Notes under the pieces: model-generated | Seen by the model: the letters and a program-made list of their open reading frames with translations, nothing else | Database searches by the model: none | Told to the model about the DNA's origin: nothing | Shown: piece by piece, positions 54,198 through 63,399 of the stretch | Position numbering within the stretch: the stretch's first letter is position 1 | How the letters are laid out: every line of letters starts with the position of its first letter | Assembly: GCA_946221065.1 (NCBI GenBank) | Contig: CAMIIO010000008.1 | Location: forward strand, 62,001-126,000 | Reading direction: 5' to 3' | Origin: an uncultured Rothia sp. | GTDB taxonomy: Bacteria > Actinomycetota > Actinomycetes > Actinomycetales > Micrococcaceae | DNA: 64,000 nt | Program-made: the position numbers and the translations under genes

Positions 54198-54962
54198 CTA
54201 CGCCACCGCTGCAATAACCGGAACTCCTTCGTGATCCAAAACCTTCGCTTCGACGTCAAAGACTTCGTGGATTAGTTCCGGGGTCAGAATGTGTTCGGGT
54301 GCGCCCTGAGCTACCAGCTCACCTGCTTTCATGACGAGCAGTTCGTCGCAAAAGCGTGCCGAAAGGTTAATGTCGTGAATGGCGATGAGCGCTAGGGAGT
54401 TCTGTGCTTTAACGCGCTGCTGTACCTGCGAGAGCAGGAAGAGCTGTTTATTGAGATCAAGTGCGCTTGTAGGTTCATCAAGTAACATCACCGACGGGTT
54501 ACTAACGAGCATCTGGGCAAAGGCAACCATTTGCCGTTGGCCGCCGGAGAGCTCGGTCAGATACCGGAAAACCAGGTGGTCGATACCCAGCTCATACATG
54601 ATTTGAGCCGCAACGCGCTCAGCCCTGCGCTTGCCATGCGTCCGGGTTGCCGAAACGAGTACCGTCTCGTAGGCGGTAAGTGCCGCGGAAGAGGGAAGGT
54701 CTTGGGGGACATAACCAATGAGCCGTTGGCGTTCTCTCGCTTTAATAATGGGCTTACCGTCAATTGTTAGTGCCGCTTCGCCCGAATCTACCGGAACCAC
54801 TCCCGCAATAGATTTGAGGAGCGTTGATTTTCCGCAGGCATTCGGGCCGAGTAAACCTACCACCTTGCCTTCGGTGAGCGGCTGTGCGGTGAGCCAGTGA
54901 AGAATGGTGTTTTTTCCGTAAGAGGTGCTGATCTCGTTGAGGGTGAGTTCAATATTTACCAT
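54198..54962 (-). CDS. Iron-siderophore ABC transporter ATPase
   Basis: 254 residues. Walker A GPNACGKSTLL, Q-loop IGYVPQDL, signature LSGGQRQMVAFAQML, Walker B VMLLDEPTSALD, switch His IAIHDINLSAR. The sequence is typical of the FecE/FepC group that powers Fe3+-siderophore import. ATG overlaps the end of the permease gene by 7 nt; last gene of a three-gene minus-strand operon. Confidence 0.93.
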   Translation of the reverse strand: MVNIELTLNEISTSYGKNTILHWLTAQPLTEGKVVGLLGPNACGKSTLLKSIAGVVPVDSGEAALTIDGKPIIKARERQRLIGYVPQDLPSSAALTAYETVLVSATRTHGKRRAERVAAQIMYELGIDHLVFRYLTELSGGQRQMVAFAQMLVSNPSVMLLDEPTSALDLNKQLFLLSQVQQRVKAQNSLALIAIHDINLSARFCDELLVMKAGELVAQGAPEHILTPELIHEVFDVEAKVLDHEGVPVIAAVA

Positions 54963-56047
54963 TGGGTACGTTTCCTAGTCATGATGATGAGGAAGAAGAA
55001 AGGCACGCCCACAATGGCGGTGATAATGCCAATGGGAATAGCCAGCCCCGGGACAATAATAAGGCTTAGCGCGTGAGCCGCGCAGAGAATACCTGCGCCG
55101 GCAGCCATGGAAGCGGGCAGGAAGTAACGCTGATCTTCGCCCACTAGCATCCGCGCAATATGGGGGCCTACCAGGCCGATAAAGCCGATGACGCCGGCAC
55201 AAGCTACCGCGGTAGCGGCAAGCAGGGCGGTGAGAATCAGCATGGTAATGCGTAGTCTATTGACGTTAATGCCCATGGCTCGGGCACGGTCATCTCCTAG
55301 CCGAAGTGCCGTAAGTTTCCACGAGAGCACCGCCATGATGGGCAGAGTCAGCAGGATTACTATCAACAGAATGCCATTGTTAAGCCAGGTGGCTCGGGTG
55401 AGCGAACCCATGGTCCAGAAAATAATTTGCTGGAGCGCTTCGGCGGAAGCACGATATTGAATCAGTGAAAGAGCCGCCTGGAAGAGGAAGACCATACCAA
55501 TTCCCAGCAGAATAATGGTTTCTGCATTAGCACCGCGAAGTATTGCGAAACCGGCGATGATGAGTGTGGCGGCGATGGCTGCAACCCAGGCGATGACGGC
55601 AAGGTTGAGCTGGGGAACGGGAACAAGAACCCAACCCAGCACAATGGCGGAGGCACCTCCCAGCGCCGCCGCGGCAGAGATACCCAGGGTGAAGGGCTCT
55701 GCCAGCGGGTTATTCAAAATAGTTTGCATCTGTGCTCCTGCCGCGCTGAGGGCTATTCCTATCAGGACAGCCATAACAGACATGGGAAGGCGAAGTTTCC
55801 AGAGCACGGTGCGTTCGGTGGATTCTAGAGAACCCGGATTGATTATGCCTTTGAAGACCTGTGCGACGGTAAGATTTACCGGTCCCACAACGGTGCTGAC
55901 GATAAAGGCGAGCACAGCAACAGCTACAAGCGCCACAATAATCGCTATCCGACGTCGAACCACTTTTTGGTGCGAGCGCACGAGCGCATCAATGTGATGA
56001 GCCGTGTCTTTTTGGGTCTGGTCAGATGGTGTTATTGCGTTGTTCAC
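54956..56047 (-). CDS. Iron-siderophore ABC transporter permease (FecCD family)
   Basis: 363 residues, about 9-10 helices. FecCD landmarks: LRLPMSVMAVLIGIALSAAG, NNPLAEPFTLGISAAAALGG, the coupling-loop GVIGFIGLVGPHIARMLVGE and the end VGVPFFFLIIMTRKR. A single permease gene, so it should homodimerise. Sits 81 nt after the binding protein gene. Confidence 0.93.
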   Translation of the reverse strand: MNNAITPSDQTQKDTAHHIDALVRSHQKVVRRRIAIIVALVAVAVLAFIVSTVVGPVNLTVAQVFKGIINPGSLESTERTVLWKLRLPMSVMAVLIGIALSAAGAQMQTILNNPLAEPFTLGISAAAALGGASAIVLGWVLVPVPQLNLAVIAWVAAIAATLIIAGFAILRGANAETIILLGIGMVFLFQAALSLIQYRASAEALQQIIFWTMGSLTRATWLNNGILLIVILLTLPIMAVLSWKLTALRLGDDRARAMGINVNRLRITMLILTALLAATAVACAGVIGFIGLVGPHIARMLVGEDQRYFLPASMAAGAGILCAAHALSLIIVPGLAIPIGIITAIVGVPFFFLIIMTRKRTQW

Positions 56048-56128
56048 GAATTTAGTTTCCCGTTGATTGGTGGTGAAGTGCGCGGTTGTAGCTGTTGCGT
56101 GCTCAGTGGGTTAGTAGGTGTGTGAGGC

Positions 56129-57298
56129 CTACTTGGCTTCTTCAACAAATAGCACACCGGAGGCGGGGAAGGGCATGAATTCTTCGTGTGCCTGCTTGAA
56201 CTCGTCGTTCATGTTGACATCTTTGAAGAGATCGGGGTGAAGCCACTTACCGAATTGTTCGATGGCGAGGTAGTTGAAGGGGGAGTCGTAGAACTGGTGC
56301 CAGGCGCCATACAGCTTGCCGTTCTTGGGTGCACTCAGTTCGGATAAGCCCGGGGTGTTCTCGATGAGGTTCTTCATGGAGTCTTGAGCTTTTTTGGTGT
56401 CTGAGGTGTAGCCGAGCGCAATGTGCGGTGCGGGCTGTGGCTTATCTTTTTTGGGTGCCCATGATCCGCCGGTGGCAAAGATGTACTCGGGGTTTTGTTC
56501 GATGACTTTTTCGGGGGTGATGGCTCCGGCTTCGGTGTCGATGAGGTTGTCACCCAGGTTGTTTCCGCCGGCGAGCTTCACAAATTCGCCCAGGTTGGAG
56601 TTCGAGACGGTGTTGCAGCATTCTACGTAGCCGGCTGCGCGCCAGATAAATACGTCGGGTTTATCGGTAACGTTTTTGGTTTTCTCGCGGACGCCGTCAA
56701 CGACCTTGTTCCAGTGGTCAACGAACTTTTTGGCGTTGTCTTTTTGGTTGAAGACTTCACCGTAGATTTCTACGGATTTGGTGGTGTTGTTGAGGGGGTC
56801 TTGGCGGAAGTCGGTGACCACGTATTTGATGTTTGCCTGTTCCATCTTGTCGATCATGCCGGTGCCTTTGGCGGCGTCGTAGTGGTCTTTGGTGATGATC
56901 ATGACGTCGGGTTCGTAGGAGATGAGGTTTTCTACGGTGACGTCGCCTTTAGCCATGGCTCCGATGGTGGGGGTGTTTTTGAGTTCGGGGGAGACTTCTT
57001 CGAGTTTTTCGTAGTAGGAGGGGGCGGTGCGTTTGAGGTCTTCGCCCATGGCTACGACTTTGTCGAGGGGGTTGTCGTTGTTGACGATGGAGGTGGCGAA
57101 GACGCCGCGTCCTTCACCGAGGATGACTTTTTCGGGTGCTTTGTCGAAGGAGACGGTTCGGCCGACGACGTCGGTGATGGTTATTTCGCTGTTATTGGAG
57201 TTGGTGTCGCTGGCGGAGTCTTGGGCTCCGCAGGCGTTGAGGGAGATGAGTAGCGTGCCGCTGAGGAAGAGGGCGCCGAGGTTCTTAAAGAGGTTCAT
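56129..57298 (-). CDS. Iron-siderophore ABC substrate-binding lipoprotein
   Basis: 389 residues. Signal peptide with lipobox LNACGAQD, giving a lipidated Cys near 23. Class III periplasmic-binding-protein fold: TDVVGRTVSFDKAPEKVILG near the start and ENLISYEPDVMIITKDHYDA typical of FepB/FhuD-like receptors, then a long helix and a second lobe. Binds a ferric siderophore at the outer face of the membrane; ligand unknown. First gene of the operon, preceded by a DtxR-like box. Confidence 0.92.
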   Translation of the reverse strand: MNLFKNLGALFLSGTLLISLNACGAQDSASDTNSNNSEITITDVVGRTVSFDKAPEKVILGEGRGVFATSIVNNDNPLDKVVAMGEDLKRTAPSYYEKLEEVSPELKNTPTIGAMAKGDVTVENLISYEPDVMIITKDHYDAAKGTGMIDKMEQANIKYVVTDFRQDPLNNTTKSVEIYGEVFNQKDNAKKFVDHWNKVVDGVREKTKNVTDKPDVFIWRAAGYVECCNTVSNSNLGEFVKLAGGNNLGDNLIDTEAGAITPEKVIEQNPEYIFATGGSWAPKKDKPQPAPHIALGYTSDTKKAQDSMKNLIENTPGLSELSAPKNGKLYGAWHQFYDSPFNYLAIEQFGKWLHPDLFKDVNMNDEFKQAHEEFMPFPASGVLFVEEAK

Positions 57299-57328
57299 GG
57301 GTTACTTTCACTAACGAGGAGTTCTTGG

Positions 57329-57347
57329 TAAGGGTTGCCTTACCTAT
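57329..57347 (-). promoter_or_regulatory. DtxR/IdeR-like iron box upstream of the siderophore operon
   Basis: Minus strand ATAGGTAAGGCAACCCTTA agrees with the DtxR/IdeR consensus at about 14 of 19 positions and is 30 nt upstream of the binding-protein ATG. A second palindrome, TTGCCTAA-TCCCG-TTAGGTAA, lies nearby at about 57360-57380. Fits iron repression; inferred from sequence and gene content. Confidence 0.65.
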
Positions 57348-57495
57348 CCACATGGTACTTGCCTAATCCCGTTAGGTAAAAAAATACATCATAAAAACAT
57401 GCCTTATTTGTGGTGAGATTGCCCACGCCTATTTTTGTTGGTAGGTATTCTGCCGGGATAAGATAAGCCGCAGCTAGAGGAGTACTGGAGGGCTT

Positions 57496-58383
57496 GTGGG
57501 AGAGAATAAAACCGGCTGGGGTAGCTTTGAAAACCTGCCAACTAATCGCACGCTGGTGATGGGAATTTTGAATGTCACCCCGGATTCTTTTTCGGATGGT
57601 GGCCAGCATCTTGCGGTGCGTGACGCCGTGAACCATGCGCTAACGATGATGGCGGAGGGTGCGGACATTATTGATGTGGGCGGTGAATCAACCCGGCCAG
57701 GTGCGGTGCGTGTTTCGATAGAGGAAGAGCAGCGTAGGATTCTGCCGGTCATTCGTGAGCTGGCAAAATACGGGGCGGTGATGAGCGTAGATACTCTGAA
57801 TCCGGAGACTGCCCGTGCTGCTGTTGAAGCCGGGGCGCACATTATTAATGATGTCTCCGGTATGAACCTTCGCGATGACATGATTGCTACGGTGGCTGAA
57901 TTGCAGGTGCCGTATATTTTGATGCACGCCCGCGGCGACTCACACACCATGGATTCGCTGGCGCACTATGCGGGTACGGTGGCCGAGGTGACGGCGGAGC
58001 TTTCCGAGTTGCGCGATTGTGTGGTTGCCGGGGGAATGGAGCCGGAGAAGATTATTGTGGATCCGGGGCTGGGTTTTGCTAAGCAGGGGGATCAGGATTG
58101 GGAGCTAATTGCCGGGTTGGCTGAGTTGCAAGCGCTGGGGCATCGGGTGCTGATTGCCGGTTCGCGGAAACGGTTTATTGCTCAATTATTGAGTGCTGAG
58201 GATGCTGTTCGAACCGGGGGTTTGGCTTCTGTTCGTCCCGCTGTTGAGCGTGATGCTGCGACGGCTGCCGTTAGTACCATTTCGGCGTTGGGTGGAGCGT
58301 GGGCGGTGCGTGTGCATGATGTTCGGGATTCGGCGGACGCTATTGCGGTGGTGGAAAAGTTGCGCAGTCTTGGAGGGAGATAG
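57496..58383 (+). CDS. folP: Dihydropteroate synthase
   Basis: 295 residues, GTG start with GGAGGG upstream. Catalytic loop VMGILNVTPDSFSDGGQH, pterin-binding ADIIDVGGESTRPGA, then SVDTLNPETARAAVEAGAH, and VDPGLGFAKQGDQDWELI. Condenses pABA with hydroxymethyldihydropterin; target of sulfonamides. The promoter region lies in the gap shared with the divergent siderophore operon. Confidence 0.96.
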   Translation: MGENKTGWGSFENLPTNRTLVMGILNVTPDSFSDGGQHLAVRDAVNHALTMMAEGADIIDVGGESTRPGAVRVSIEEEQRRILPVIRELAKYGAVMSVDTLNPETARAAVEAGAHIINDVSGMNLRDDMIATVAELQVPYILMHARGDSHTMDSLAHYAGTVAEVTAELSELRDCVVAGGMEPEKIIVDPGLGFAKQGDQDWELIAGLAELQALGHRVLIAGSRKRFIAQLLSAEDAVRTGGLASVRPAVERDAATAAVSTISALGGAWAVRVHDVRDSADAIAVVEKLRSLGGR

Positions 58384-58458
58384 GGTGTTGTTGATGAACA
58401 AAAAGCTGTGATATTAACCTCTCGTATTACGGGGCTGTGGAGTAATTTTTCCGATTTT

Positions 58459-58482
58459 TCCGCGAAATCTTGCGGATTTTTT
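58459..58482 (+). terminator. Terminator candidate after folP
   Basis: 5-bp stem TCCGC / GCGGA with an 8-nt loop followed by TTTTTT, 76 nt past the folP stop. Short but with a good T run. Confidence 0.55.
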
Positions 58483-58627
58483 GGGGAACGTAAAATAGCG
58501 CAAGATTTAAATAGGGTTGTAATAACCTAAACTGAAGTTATCGCTTTGACCTGCAAGGAGACGATAATAAAAATAAGGGAGCGAAGTAAATTTTCTTCCC
58601 GCGATCAATTTGCACTAAGGACGGCAC

Positions 58628-59044
58628 GTGACTTCTCAAACCCCATCAACAACACCGGAGAAACATGCTGATGCCCTAGCTCGGACCGATCGAATCACGC
58701 TGACCGGACTCCGCAACGTGGGCTATCACGGAGTATTGGACAGCGAAAAACAAGAGGGGCAGCCCTTTATTGTTGATGTCGTCCTCTACCTTAATCTTGC
58801 TCCGGCGGCTCAAACCGACGACGTCGCGCACACCGTAAACTACGCCGAAGTAGCTGAATTGGTTCGCGATATAGTGACCGGAACAGCTGTTGATTTGATT
58901 GAAACTCTTGCTGAGAAGATTGCCCAAGCTATCCTTAGCCACTTTTCGGTAATTGCCGTGGAAATTACCGTCAATAAACCGCAGGCACCTATTGAGGTTC
59001 CATTTAGCAATGTTTCGGTGACTATTATGCGGGAGAAAAAATGA
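58628..59044 (+). CDS. folB: Dihydroneopterin aldolase
   Basis: 138 residues, GTG with AAGGA upstream. After a 20-residue polar N-terminus: ITLTGLRNVGYHGVLDSEKQ, PFIVDVVLYLNL, HTVNYAEVAELVRDIV, ITVNKPQAPIEVPFSNV, all typical of FolB. Cleaves dihydroneopterin to hydroxymethyldihydropterin plus glycolaldehyde. Overlaps folK by 4 nt. Confidence 0.95.
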   Translation: MTSQTPSTTPEKHADALARTDRITLTGLRNVGYHGVLDSEKQEGQPFIVDVVLYLNLAPAAQTDDVAHTVNYAEVAELVRDIVTGTAVDLIETLAEKIAQAILSHFSVIAVEITVNKPQAPIEVPFSNVSVTIMREKK

Positions 59045-59547
59045 CGGTAACGACAATCCTTGCTCTAGGTTCTAACTTGGGTGCTAAAGAAGAAACGCTC
59101 TTACGAGCCATTGCTGATTTAGGCAGTAATCCCAAAATTTCGTTGCGTAAAATTTCTCCCGTTGCCGTAACTGCGGCAGTAGGTGGACCGCAGGGACAGC
59201 CCGATTTCCTCAACCTGGTGCTTGAGGTAGAAACCGAACTGAGCCCCTTTGATCTATTACGCTATTGCCAATCTGTAGAAGAAAAGCACCATCGTACCCG
59301 TGAGGTACACTGGGGCCCACGAACTTTGGATATTGACATTATTTCCTATGGATCCTTAGTGATGGATGAGCCGGAGCTGACTCTCCCGCATCCGATGGCG
59401 GCACAGCGCGCTTTTGTGTTGGAGCCGTGGGCGCGCATGGATCCCGTGGCACTGCTGGAGGGTGAGCAGGTGCGCTCTTTGGCTCGTCGGGCAGCAGACT
59501 ATGCCGGTATTAAAGAGTTCCGTGAAGCGCCGGTGATGTGCGGATGA
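59041..59547 (+). CDS. folK: 2-amino-4-hydroxy-6-hydroxymethyldihydropteridine pyrophosphokinase
   Basis: 168 residues. Motifs ILALGSNLGAKEETLLRAI, FLNLVLEVETELSPFDLL, and the Mg2+/ATP site HWGPRTLDIDIISYG, then LPHPMAAQRAFVLEPW. Adds diphosphate to hydroxymethyldihydropterin for FolP. ATG overlaps folB; its stop overlaps the next gene (ATGA). Confidence 0.96.
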   Translation: MTVTTILALGSNLGAKEETLLRAIADLGSNPKISLRKISPVAVTAAVGGPQGQPDFLNLVLEVETELSPFDLLRYCQSVEEKHHRTREVHWGPRTLDIDIISYGSLVMDEPELTLPHPMAAQRAFVLEPWARMDPVALLEGEQVRSLARRAADYAGIKEFREAPVMCG

Positions 59548-60074
59548 GTTCACTCAAATTTCGAGTGCTATTACTCATCTTTATGATTGCTTGCGGCGTG
59601 GGTGCCGTTGTTAATGGGCTGAGCGTGGGTTCGTGGGGCTATGAATTACAGCTTCCACCCAGCATTTTGTTGGTTGCCGGAATGTACTCGGCGGTGGTGC
59701 TGTGGCTAGGTATTCAGGTTTCTCGATACCGCGATAGGGAACGCCGTCAAGACGCCGCGTACAGTATGAATCCGTTGCTCGCTGCTCGTACGGTGTTGCT
59801 AGCGCAGGCTGGCGCGTACACCGGCGCAACCCTGGCGGGGTGGCATACTGCCCTACTAGTTTTTCAAATAAACATGTTGGCGGTGCGATCGTCCTGGGGG
59901 CACGTCTTTGAAGCTGGTATTGCGGTGCTTGCCGGTTTAATCATGGTTGGTGTGGGTCTGTGGGTGGAGAATATGTGCAAAATCCCGCCCGGTGACTCTT
60001 CCGATGACGACGGCGGAGCCCCTGCCGGTCCCGTAGAGAATGAACGTCGTGGTTACGCTCGTGACAGCCACTAA
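59544..60074 (+). CDS. DUF3180 family membrane protein
   Basis: 176 residues from ATG 59544, chosen for the ATGA overlap with folK; a GTG 6 nt earlier is possible. Four helices: two near the N-terminus separated by a short loop, then a basic YRDRERRQD segment, then two more (AAR TVLLAQAGAYTGATLAGWH region, and IAVLAGLIMVGVGLWVEN). The C-tail is acidic. The location after folK is a hallmark of DUF3180. Function unknown. Confidence 0.85.
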   Translation: MSSLKFRVLLLIFMIACGVGAVVNGLSVGSWGYELQLPPSILLVAGMYSAVVLWLGIQVSRYRDRERRQDAAYSMNPLLAARTVLLAQAGAYTGATLAGWHTALLVFQINMLAVRSSWGHVFEAGIAVLAGLIMVGVGLWVENMCKIPPGDSSDDDGGAPAGPVENERRGYARDSH

Positions 60075-60122
60075 AACGTTTTTGTTAGTAGCGTTCGATA
60101 TTTCTCCTTGTGGGAGGCTGAT

Positions 60123-60163
60123 TATCTAAAATTCACTACCTACGGAGGGTAAAATTTTAGATA
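60123..60163 (+). repeat. AT-rich hairpin before the PH-domain genes
   Basis: 11-bp perfect inverted repeat TATCTAAAATT / AATTTTAGATA enclosing 19 nt. It lies between the DUF3180 gene and the PH-domain pair and may end or regulate transcription. Confidence 0.5.
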
Positions 60164-60239
60164 GGTCTTGCCACAATGGAACATGTATCTTTCCCTCAAA
60201 TCTATAACCCGTTCGCCCGCAGGCGTCAGGAGATTATTC

Positions 60240-60764
60240 GTGAGTCAAACGCCCACTCCCGCACTTCAGCAGGATCCCCGCTCTATCGACTGGACGCGGG
60301 TTTCCGCTCGCTATTTGAAGCTTCGGCTGATTCAGCACGGTATCTGGTGCGTGCTGTGTGTGGGTATTTTTTCGATACCGCTTGTGGGTATCTATCTGTG
60401 GGACTGGGGTTTTCCGCTTTGGTTGGCAGTGGCGTTAGTAGCAGGGATGGTGCTGTGGCAACTCGTGGGGTTCTTTTTAATCCCGCGACAGGTTAGATCC
60501 TGGGGATATGCCGAGTTTGAGCACCACCTTGTGCTCACTAGGGGAGTGCTTTCGCGCCGGGTCACCTCCGTACCCTATGGCAGAATGCAGACGGTGGAGG
60601 TTAGTTCCGGCCCTATCGAGAGCATGTTTAAGCTGGCTTCGGTAGAACTACAAACTGCCTCTGCTGGTACCAGCGCAACTATTCACGGACTGGAGCAGAG
60701 TGAAGCGGAACGGCTTCGCGATGTGCTCACAGATCGCGGTGAGACTCAGTTGGTGAAGATGTAA
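60240..60764 (+). CDS. PH-domain membrane protein (YdbS-like)
   Basis: 174 residues from GTG 60240, supported by AGGAGA 7 nt upstream; earlier in-frame ATG codons have no ribosome site. Two helices (about 35-80) followed by a bacterial PH domain (bPH2): RSWGYAEFEHHLVLTRGVLS, VTSVPYGRMQTVEVSSGPIE, VELQTASAGTSATIHGL. Forms a pair with the next gene, like Bacillus YdbS/YdbT, implicated in cell-envelope stress. Stop overlaps the next start (TAATG). Confidence 0.88.
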   Translation: MSQTPTPALQQDPRSIDWTRVSARYLKLRLIQHGIWCVLCVGIFSIPLVGIYLWDWGFPLWLAVALVAGMVLWQLVGFFLIPRQVRSWGYAEFEHHLVLTRGVLSRRVTSVPYGRMQTVEVSSGPIESMFKLASVELQTASAGTSATIHGLEQSEAERLRDVLTDRGETQLVKM

Positions 60765-62404
60765 TGAGCCAGCAACCTCAAGAGCAACCTTCTCTGCCCG
60801 TGCCGAACAATCCAGAGCATCAGCCGAACGCAAGGGTTACTCCGGATCGGCACACCAACCCCGCCGGCGACGCCGTCACTTCCGGAAACGGAGAGCCGGC
60901 TGGTGAGCTGGAATGGAAGCGTGCCCACCCGCTTTCACCACTGACACGCATGTGGATTATTTTTGTTGCTCTCGCCTGGGTTATTTTCAAAGAAATCATA
61001 GAGAGCCTGCGGAACCCCGATGAGAACTTGCTATCCCTTCTGCACGACATGGGCTTTTCTACCGCAATAGCTGATATCGGGCTACCCATTCTGGGCTTGA
61101 GCGGAATTGTTGTGCTCTCACTGGGACTCTACTATTGGGGTTGGTTTCATACCCGCTACGCGGTAGATAGCACCGCCCTACACCTGCGAACCGGATTTTT
61201 TGTCAAGAATTATCGAAAGGCTAATCTGGAGCGGATTCAATCGGTAGATATTGAATACCCGCTGTTGGCGCGAATCTTTGGGCTGGGCGGAATCACCGTG
61301 GACGTCGCAGACGGCTCCTCGAACGCGCTAAAGATTGAATTCATCAAACGTGCTGACGCCAATGCCCTCCGCACTAGCCTGCTGGCGAAGGTTCGAGAAG
61401 CAAAGGGTACCGACTCCGCCGGAATCGAACCTGCCGGCATTGACCCCACTAGCTACGATTCAGCACAGCCGATCACCGAGCAGGAAGACTCCCGCGCTCA
61501 GATGGAACCTGCGCACCGTTCTCTACAACAAACCCAGCAACAGGAGGGCTTTACGTCGGCTCTCACAGAAGAGAACGAACGCCAGCTCACCCGCCTACCC
61601 ACAGGAAGACTCCTTGCCGGAACCCTCCTGGGATTCGAACTATGGACCCGTATCCTCATTGCCATCGCAATCATTGGTGCGGCAACCTGGACAACCGGGT
61701 CATTCATGGCGGCACTATTTGCCAATCTCGTCGTGCTTTTTGGAGCAATCGCTTCGATCTGGGGTAGCTTCAACAAACGCTATAACTTCCGCATCTCCCA
61801 TAGCCCCGAGGGTCTTAAGATTCGCCGCGGCTTCACCAACTCCACCACTCAGGCGGTGCCCACCGGCAGAATCCAGGCGCTGGAAATCAGCCAACCGTTC
61901 TTCTGGAAATACTTTGGCTGGTACACGGTGAGCATGAACGTTGCCGGATACGGGCTCAACCTAGACAGCGACTCCGTTGCCAAAACCGATCTTTTGGTCA
62001 TTGCCACCGCGCCCGAACTTGCACAGGTGCTACCGTACGTCATCCACCAGCGTAGCGCCGACTCCGACGACGTCGCACAGCTCCAAACCGCAATGGACGG
62101 CGCCGGTGCCGAACAAGGCTTCACCCCGGCACCGAAAAATTCCCGATACTTTGACCCGCTCTCTTATAAGCGTAATGGCTGGGGAATGACCGAACGCTTC
62201 CTACTGATTCGTCGAGGCGTGCTCGTTCGCAGACTCACCGTGCTTCCCCACCAGTGCATCCAGTCCATCGAACTACACGAGGGGCCACTACAGAAACGAA
62301 CCGACCTAGCAACTCTCACCTTGCACTCGGTGCCGGGGCCGGTTAGTCCTGAAGCTAAAAACATCTCTGCCACTGACGCGAGGGAGCTACTAGCCCGATA
62401 CTAA
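60764..62404 (+). CDS. PH-domain membrane protein with repeated bPH2 domains (YdbT-like)
   Basis: 546 residues. Polar N-terminus, helices near 65-125, a first PH domain (TGFFVKNYRKANLERIQSVD, then ITVDVADGSSNALKI), a Gln/Glu-rich linker (about 205-270), two more helices, and a second PH domain (IRRGFTNSTTQAVPTGRIQA), followed by a third related copy near the C-terminus (IRRGVLVRRLTVLPHQCIQS). This repeat design is that of YdbT. Function in lipid or peptide stress is only suggested by homology. Confidence 0.87.
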   Translation: MSQQPQEQPSLPVPNNPEHQPNARVTPDRHTNPAGDAVTSGNGEPAGELEWKRAHPLSPLTRMWIIFVALAWVIFKEIIESLRNPDENLLSLLHDMGFSTAIADIGLPILGLSGIVVLSLGLYYWGWFHTRYAVDSTALHLRTGFFVKNYRKANLERIQSVDIEYPLLARIFGLGGITVDVADGSSNALKIEFIKRADANALRTSLLAKVREAKGTDSAGIEPAGIDPTSYDSAQPITEQEDSRAQMEPAHRSLQQTQQQEGFTSALTEENERQLTRLPTGRLLAGTLLGFELWTRILIAIAIIGAATWTTGSFMAALFANLVVLFGAIASIWGSFNKRYNFRISHSPEGLKIRRGFTNSTTQAVPTGRIQALEISQPFFWKYFGWYTVSMNVAGYGLNLDSDSVAKTDLLVIATAPELAQVLPYVIHQRSADSDDVAQLQTAMDGAGAEQGFTPAPKNSRYFDPLSYKRNGWGMTERFLLIRRGVLVRRLTVLPHQCIQSIELHEGPLQKRTDLATLTLHSVPGPVSPEAKNISATDARELLARY

Positions 62405-62452
62405 CGCCCGGGGTGAGTTACCACACCATGAAAAAACTAAAGATCAACACGG

Positions 62453-62458
62453 TAAGCT
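62453..62458 (+). promoter_or_regulatory. -10 box of the DUF2520 gene
   Basis: TAAGCT ends 7 nt before GTG 62466 with no ribosome site; probably leaderless. Confidence 0.5.
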
Positions 62459-62465
62459 AAAAATT

Positions 62466-63359
62466 GTGACTTCTTCAAAACCAGCACGTCTAGGCATCGG
62501 CATTATCTCCGCCGGCAAAGTAGGCGCGGTACTCGGTGCCGCACTACGCGAAGCCGGGCACGCCGTCGTTGGGGTACACGCCGTCTCCGAGATCTCCCAA
62601 ACCCGTGCCGAAGCGCTTCTGCCAGGTGTGCCGATACTGCCTATCCCCACAATCGTAGAGCGTTCGGAAGTAGTCCTGCTCGCTGTGCCCGACGACGCCC
62701 TAGGCACCCTTGTTAGCGGACTGGCAGAAACCGGGGCATGGCAACAGGGGCAGATCATCATCCACACCAGCGGAGTTCACGGTGCCAATATACTTGCCCC
62801 TGCCCGTGAACACGGCGCTATCGGGCTAGCCATCCACCCTGCTATGACCTTCACAGGGCTCTCCGTAGATCTTGACCGAATCAAAAACACCAGCTTTGCC
62901 GTGACCGGCCCCGCCCCCTTCCTACCGATCGCCCAAGCGCTTACCGTGGAGATGGGCGCCGAACCCGTCATCGTGGCCGAAGCAGACCGCGGGCTGTACC
63001 ACGCCGCTCTTGCCCACGCCTCCAACCACCTCATGACTATTACCGGCCAAACCCTGCAAATCCTGCAATCCGTGGGCATCAAAAACCCCTCCCACTACCT
63101 TGAACCTCTCCTACGAGCCTCCCTAGAAAACGCATTAGCTTCCGGAGAAAACGCCCTCACCGGCCCCGTGGCACGCGGCGACTCCCACACCGTCCACACC
63201 CACCGTGAAGAACTAAAAAACTACGCACGAGAAGAAACCTCCGAAGACATCTCCGAGGCATACTTAGCTCTCGCCCGAGCCACCGCGCAACGAGCCTACC
63301 AACGTAAACTGCTCAACGAACAGCAATATCAGGAGATTATCCAGGCACTCACCCGGTAA
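62466..63359 (+). CDS. Rossmann-fold / DUF2520 dehydrogenase-like protein
   Basis: 297 residues, GTG start. NAD(P)-binding GIISAGKVGAVLGAALREAG at the N-terminus, then LLAVPDDALG, HTSGVHGANILAPAREHGA, HPAMTF, and the helical DUF2520 domain with HAALAHASNHLMTITGQ and TGPVARGD. Similar in fold to ketopantoate reductase-like enzymes, and placed directly before panC, which hints at a role in pantothenate supply; unproven. Confidence 0.9.
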   Translation: MTSSKPARLGIGIISAGKVGAVLGAALREAGHAVVGVHAVSEISQTRAEALLPGVPILPIPTIVERSEVVLLAVPDDALGTLVSGLAETGAWQQGQIIIHTSGVHGANILAPAREHGAIGLAIHPAMTFTGLSVDLDRIKNTSFAVTGPAPFLPIAQALTVEMGAEPVIVAEADRGLYHAALAHASNHLMTITGQTLQILQSVGIKNPSHYLEPLLRASLENALASGENALTGPVARGDSHTVHTHREELKNYAREETSEDISEAYLALARATAQRAYQRKLLNEQQYQEIIQALTR

Positions 63360-63399
63360 AATACATCTGGCACATACTATGGAAAGGACCGTTCACATC

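Noticed and set aside
56495..57253. 252-codon plus-strand frame rich in Gly, Asp, Val and Phe opposite the siderophore-binding gene
   Set aside because: It is the mirror of a strongly conserved lipoprotein gene; its repetitive composition comes from the codon use of the real strand.
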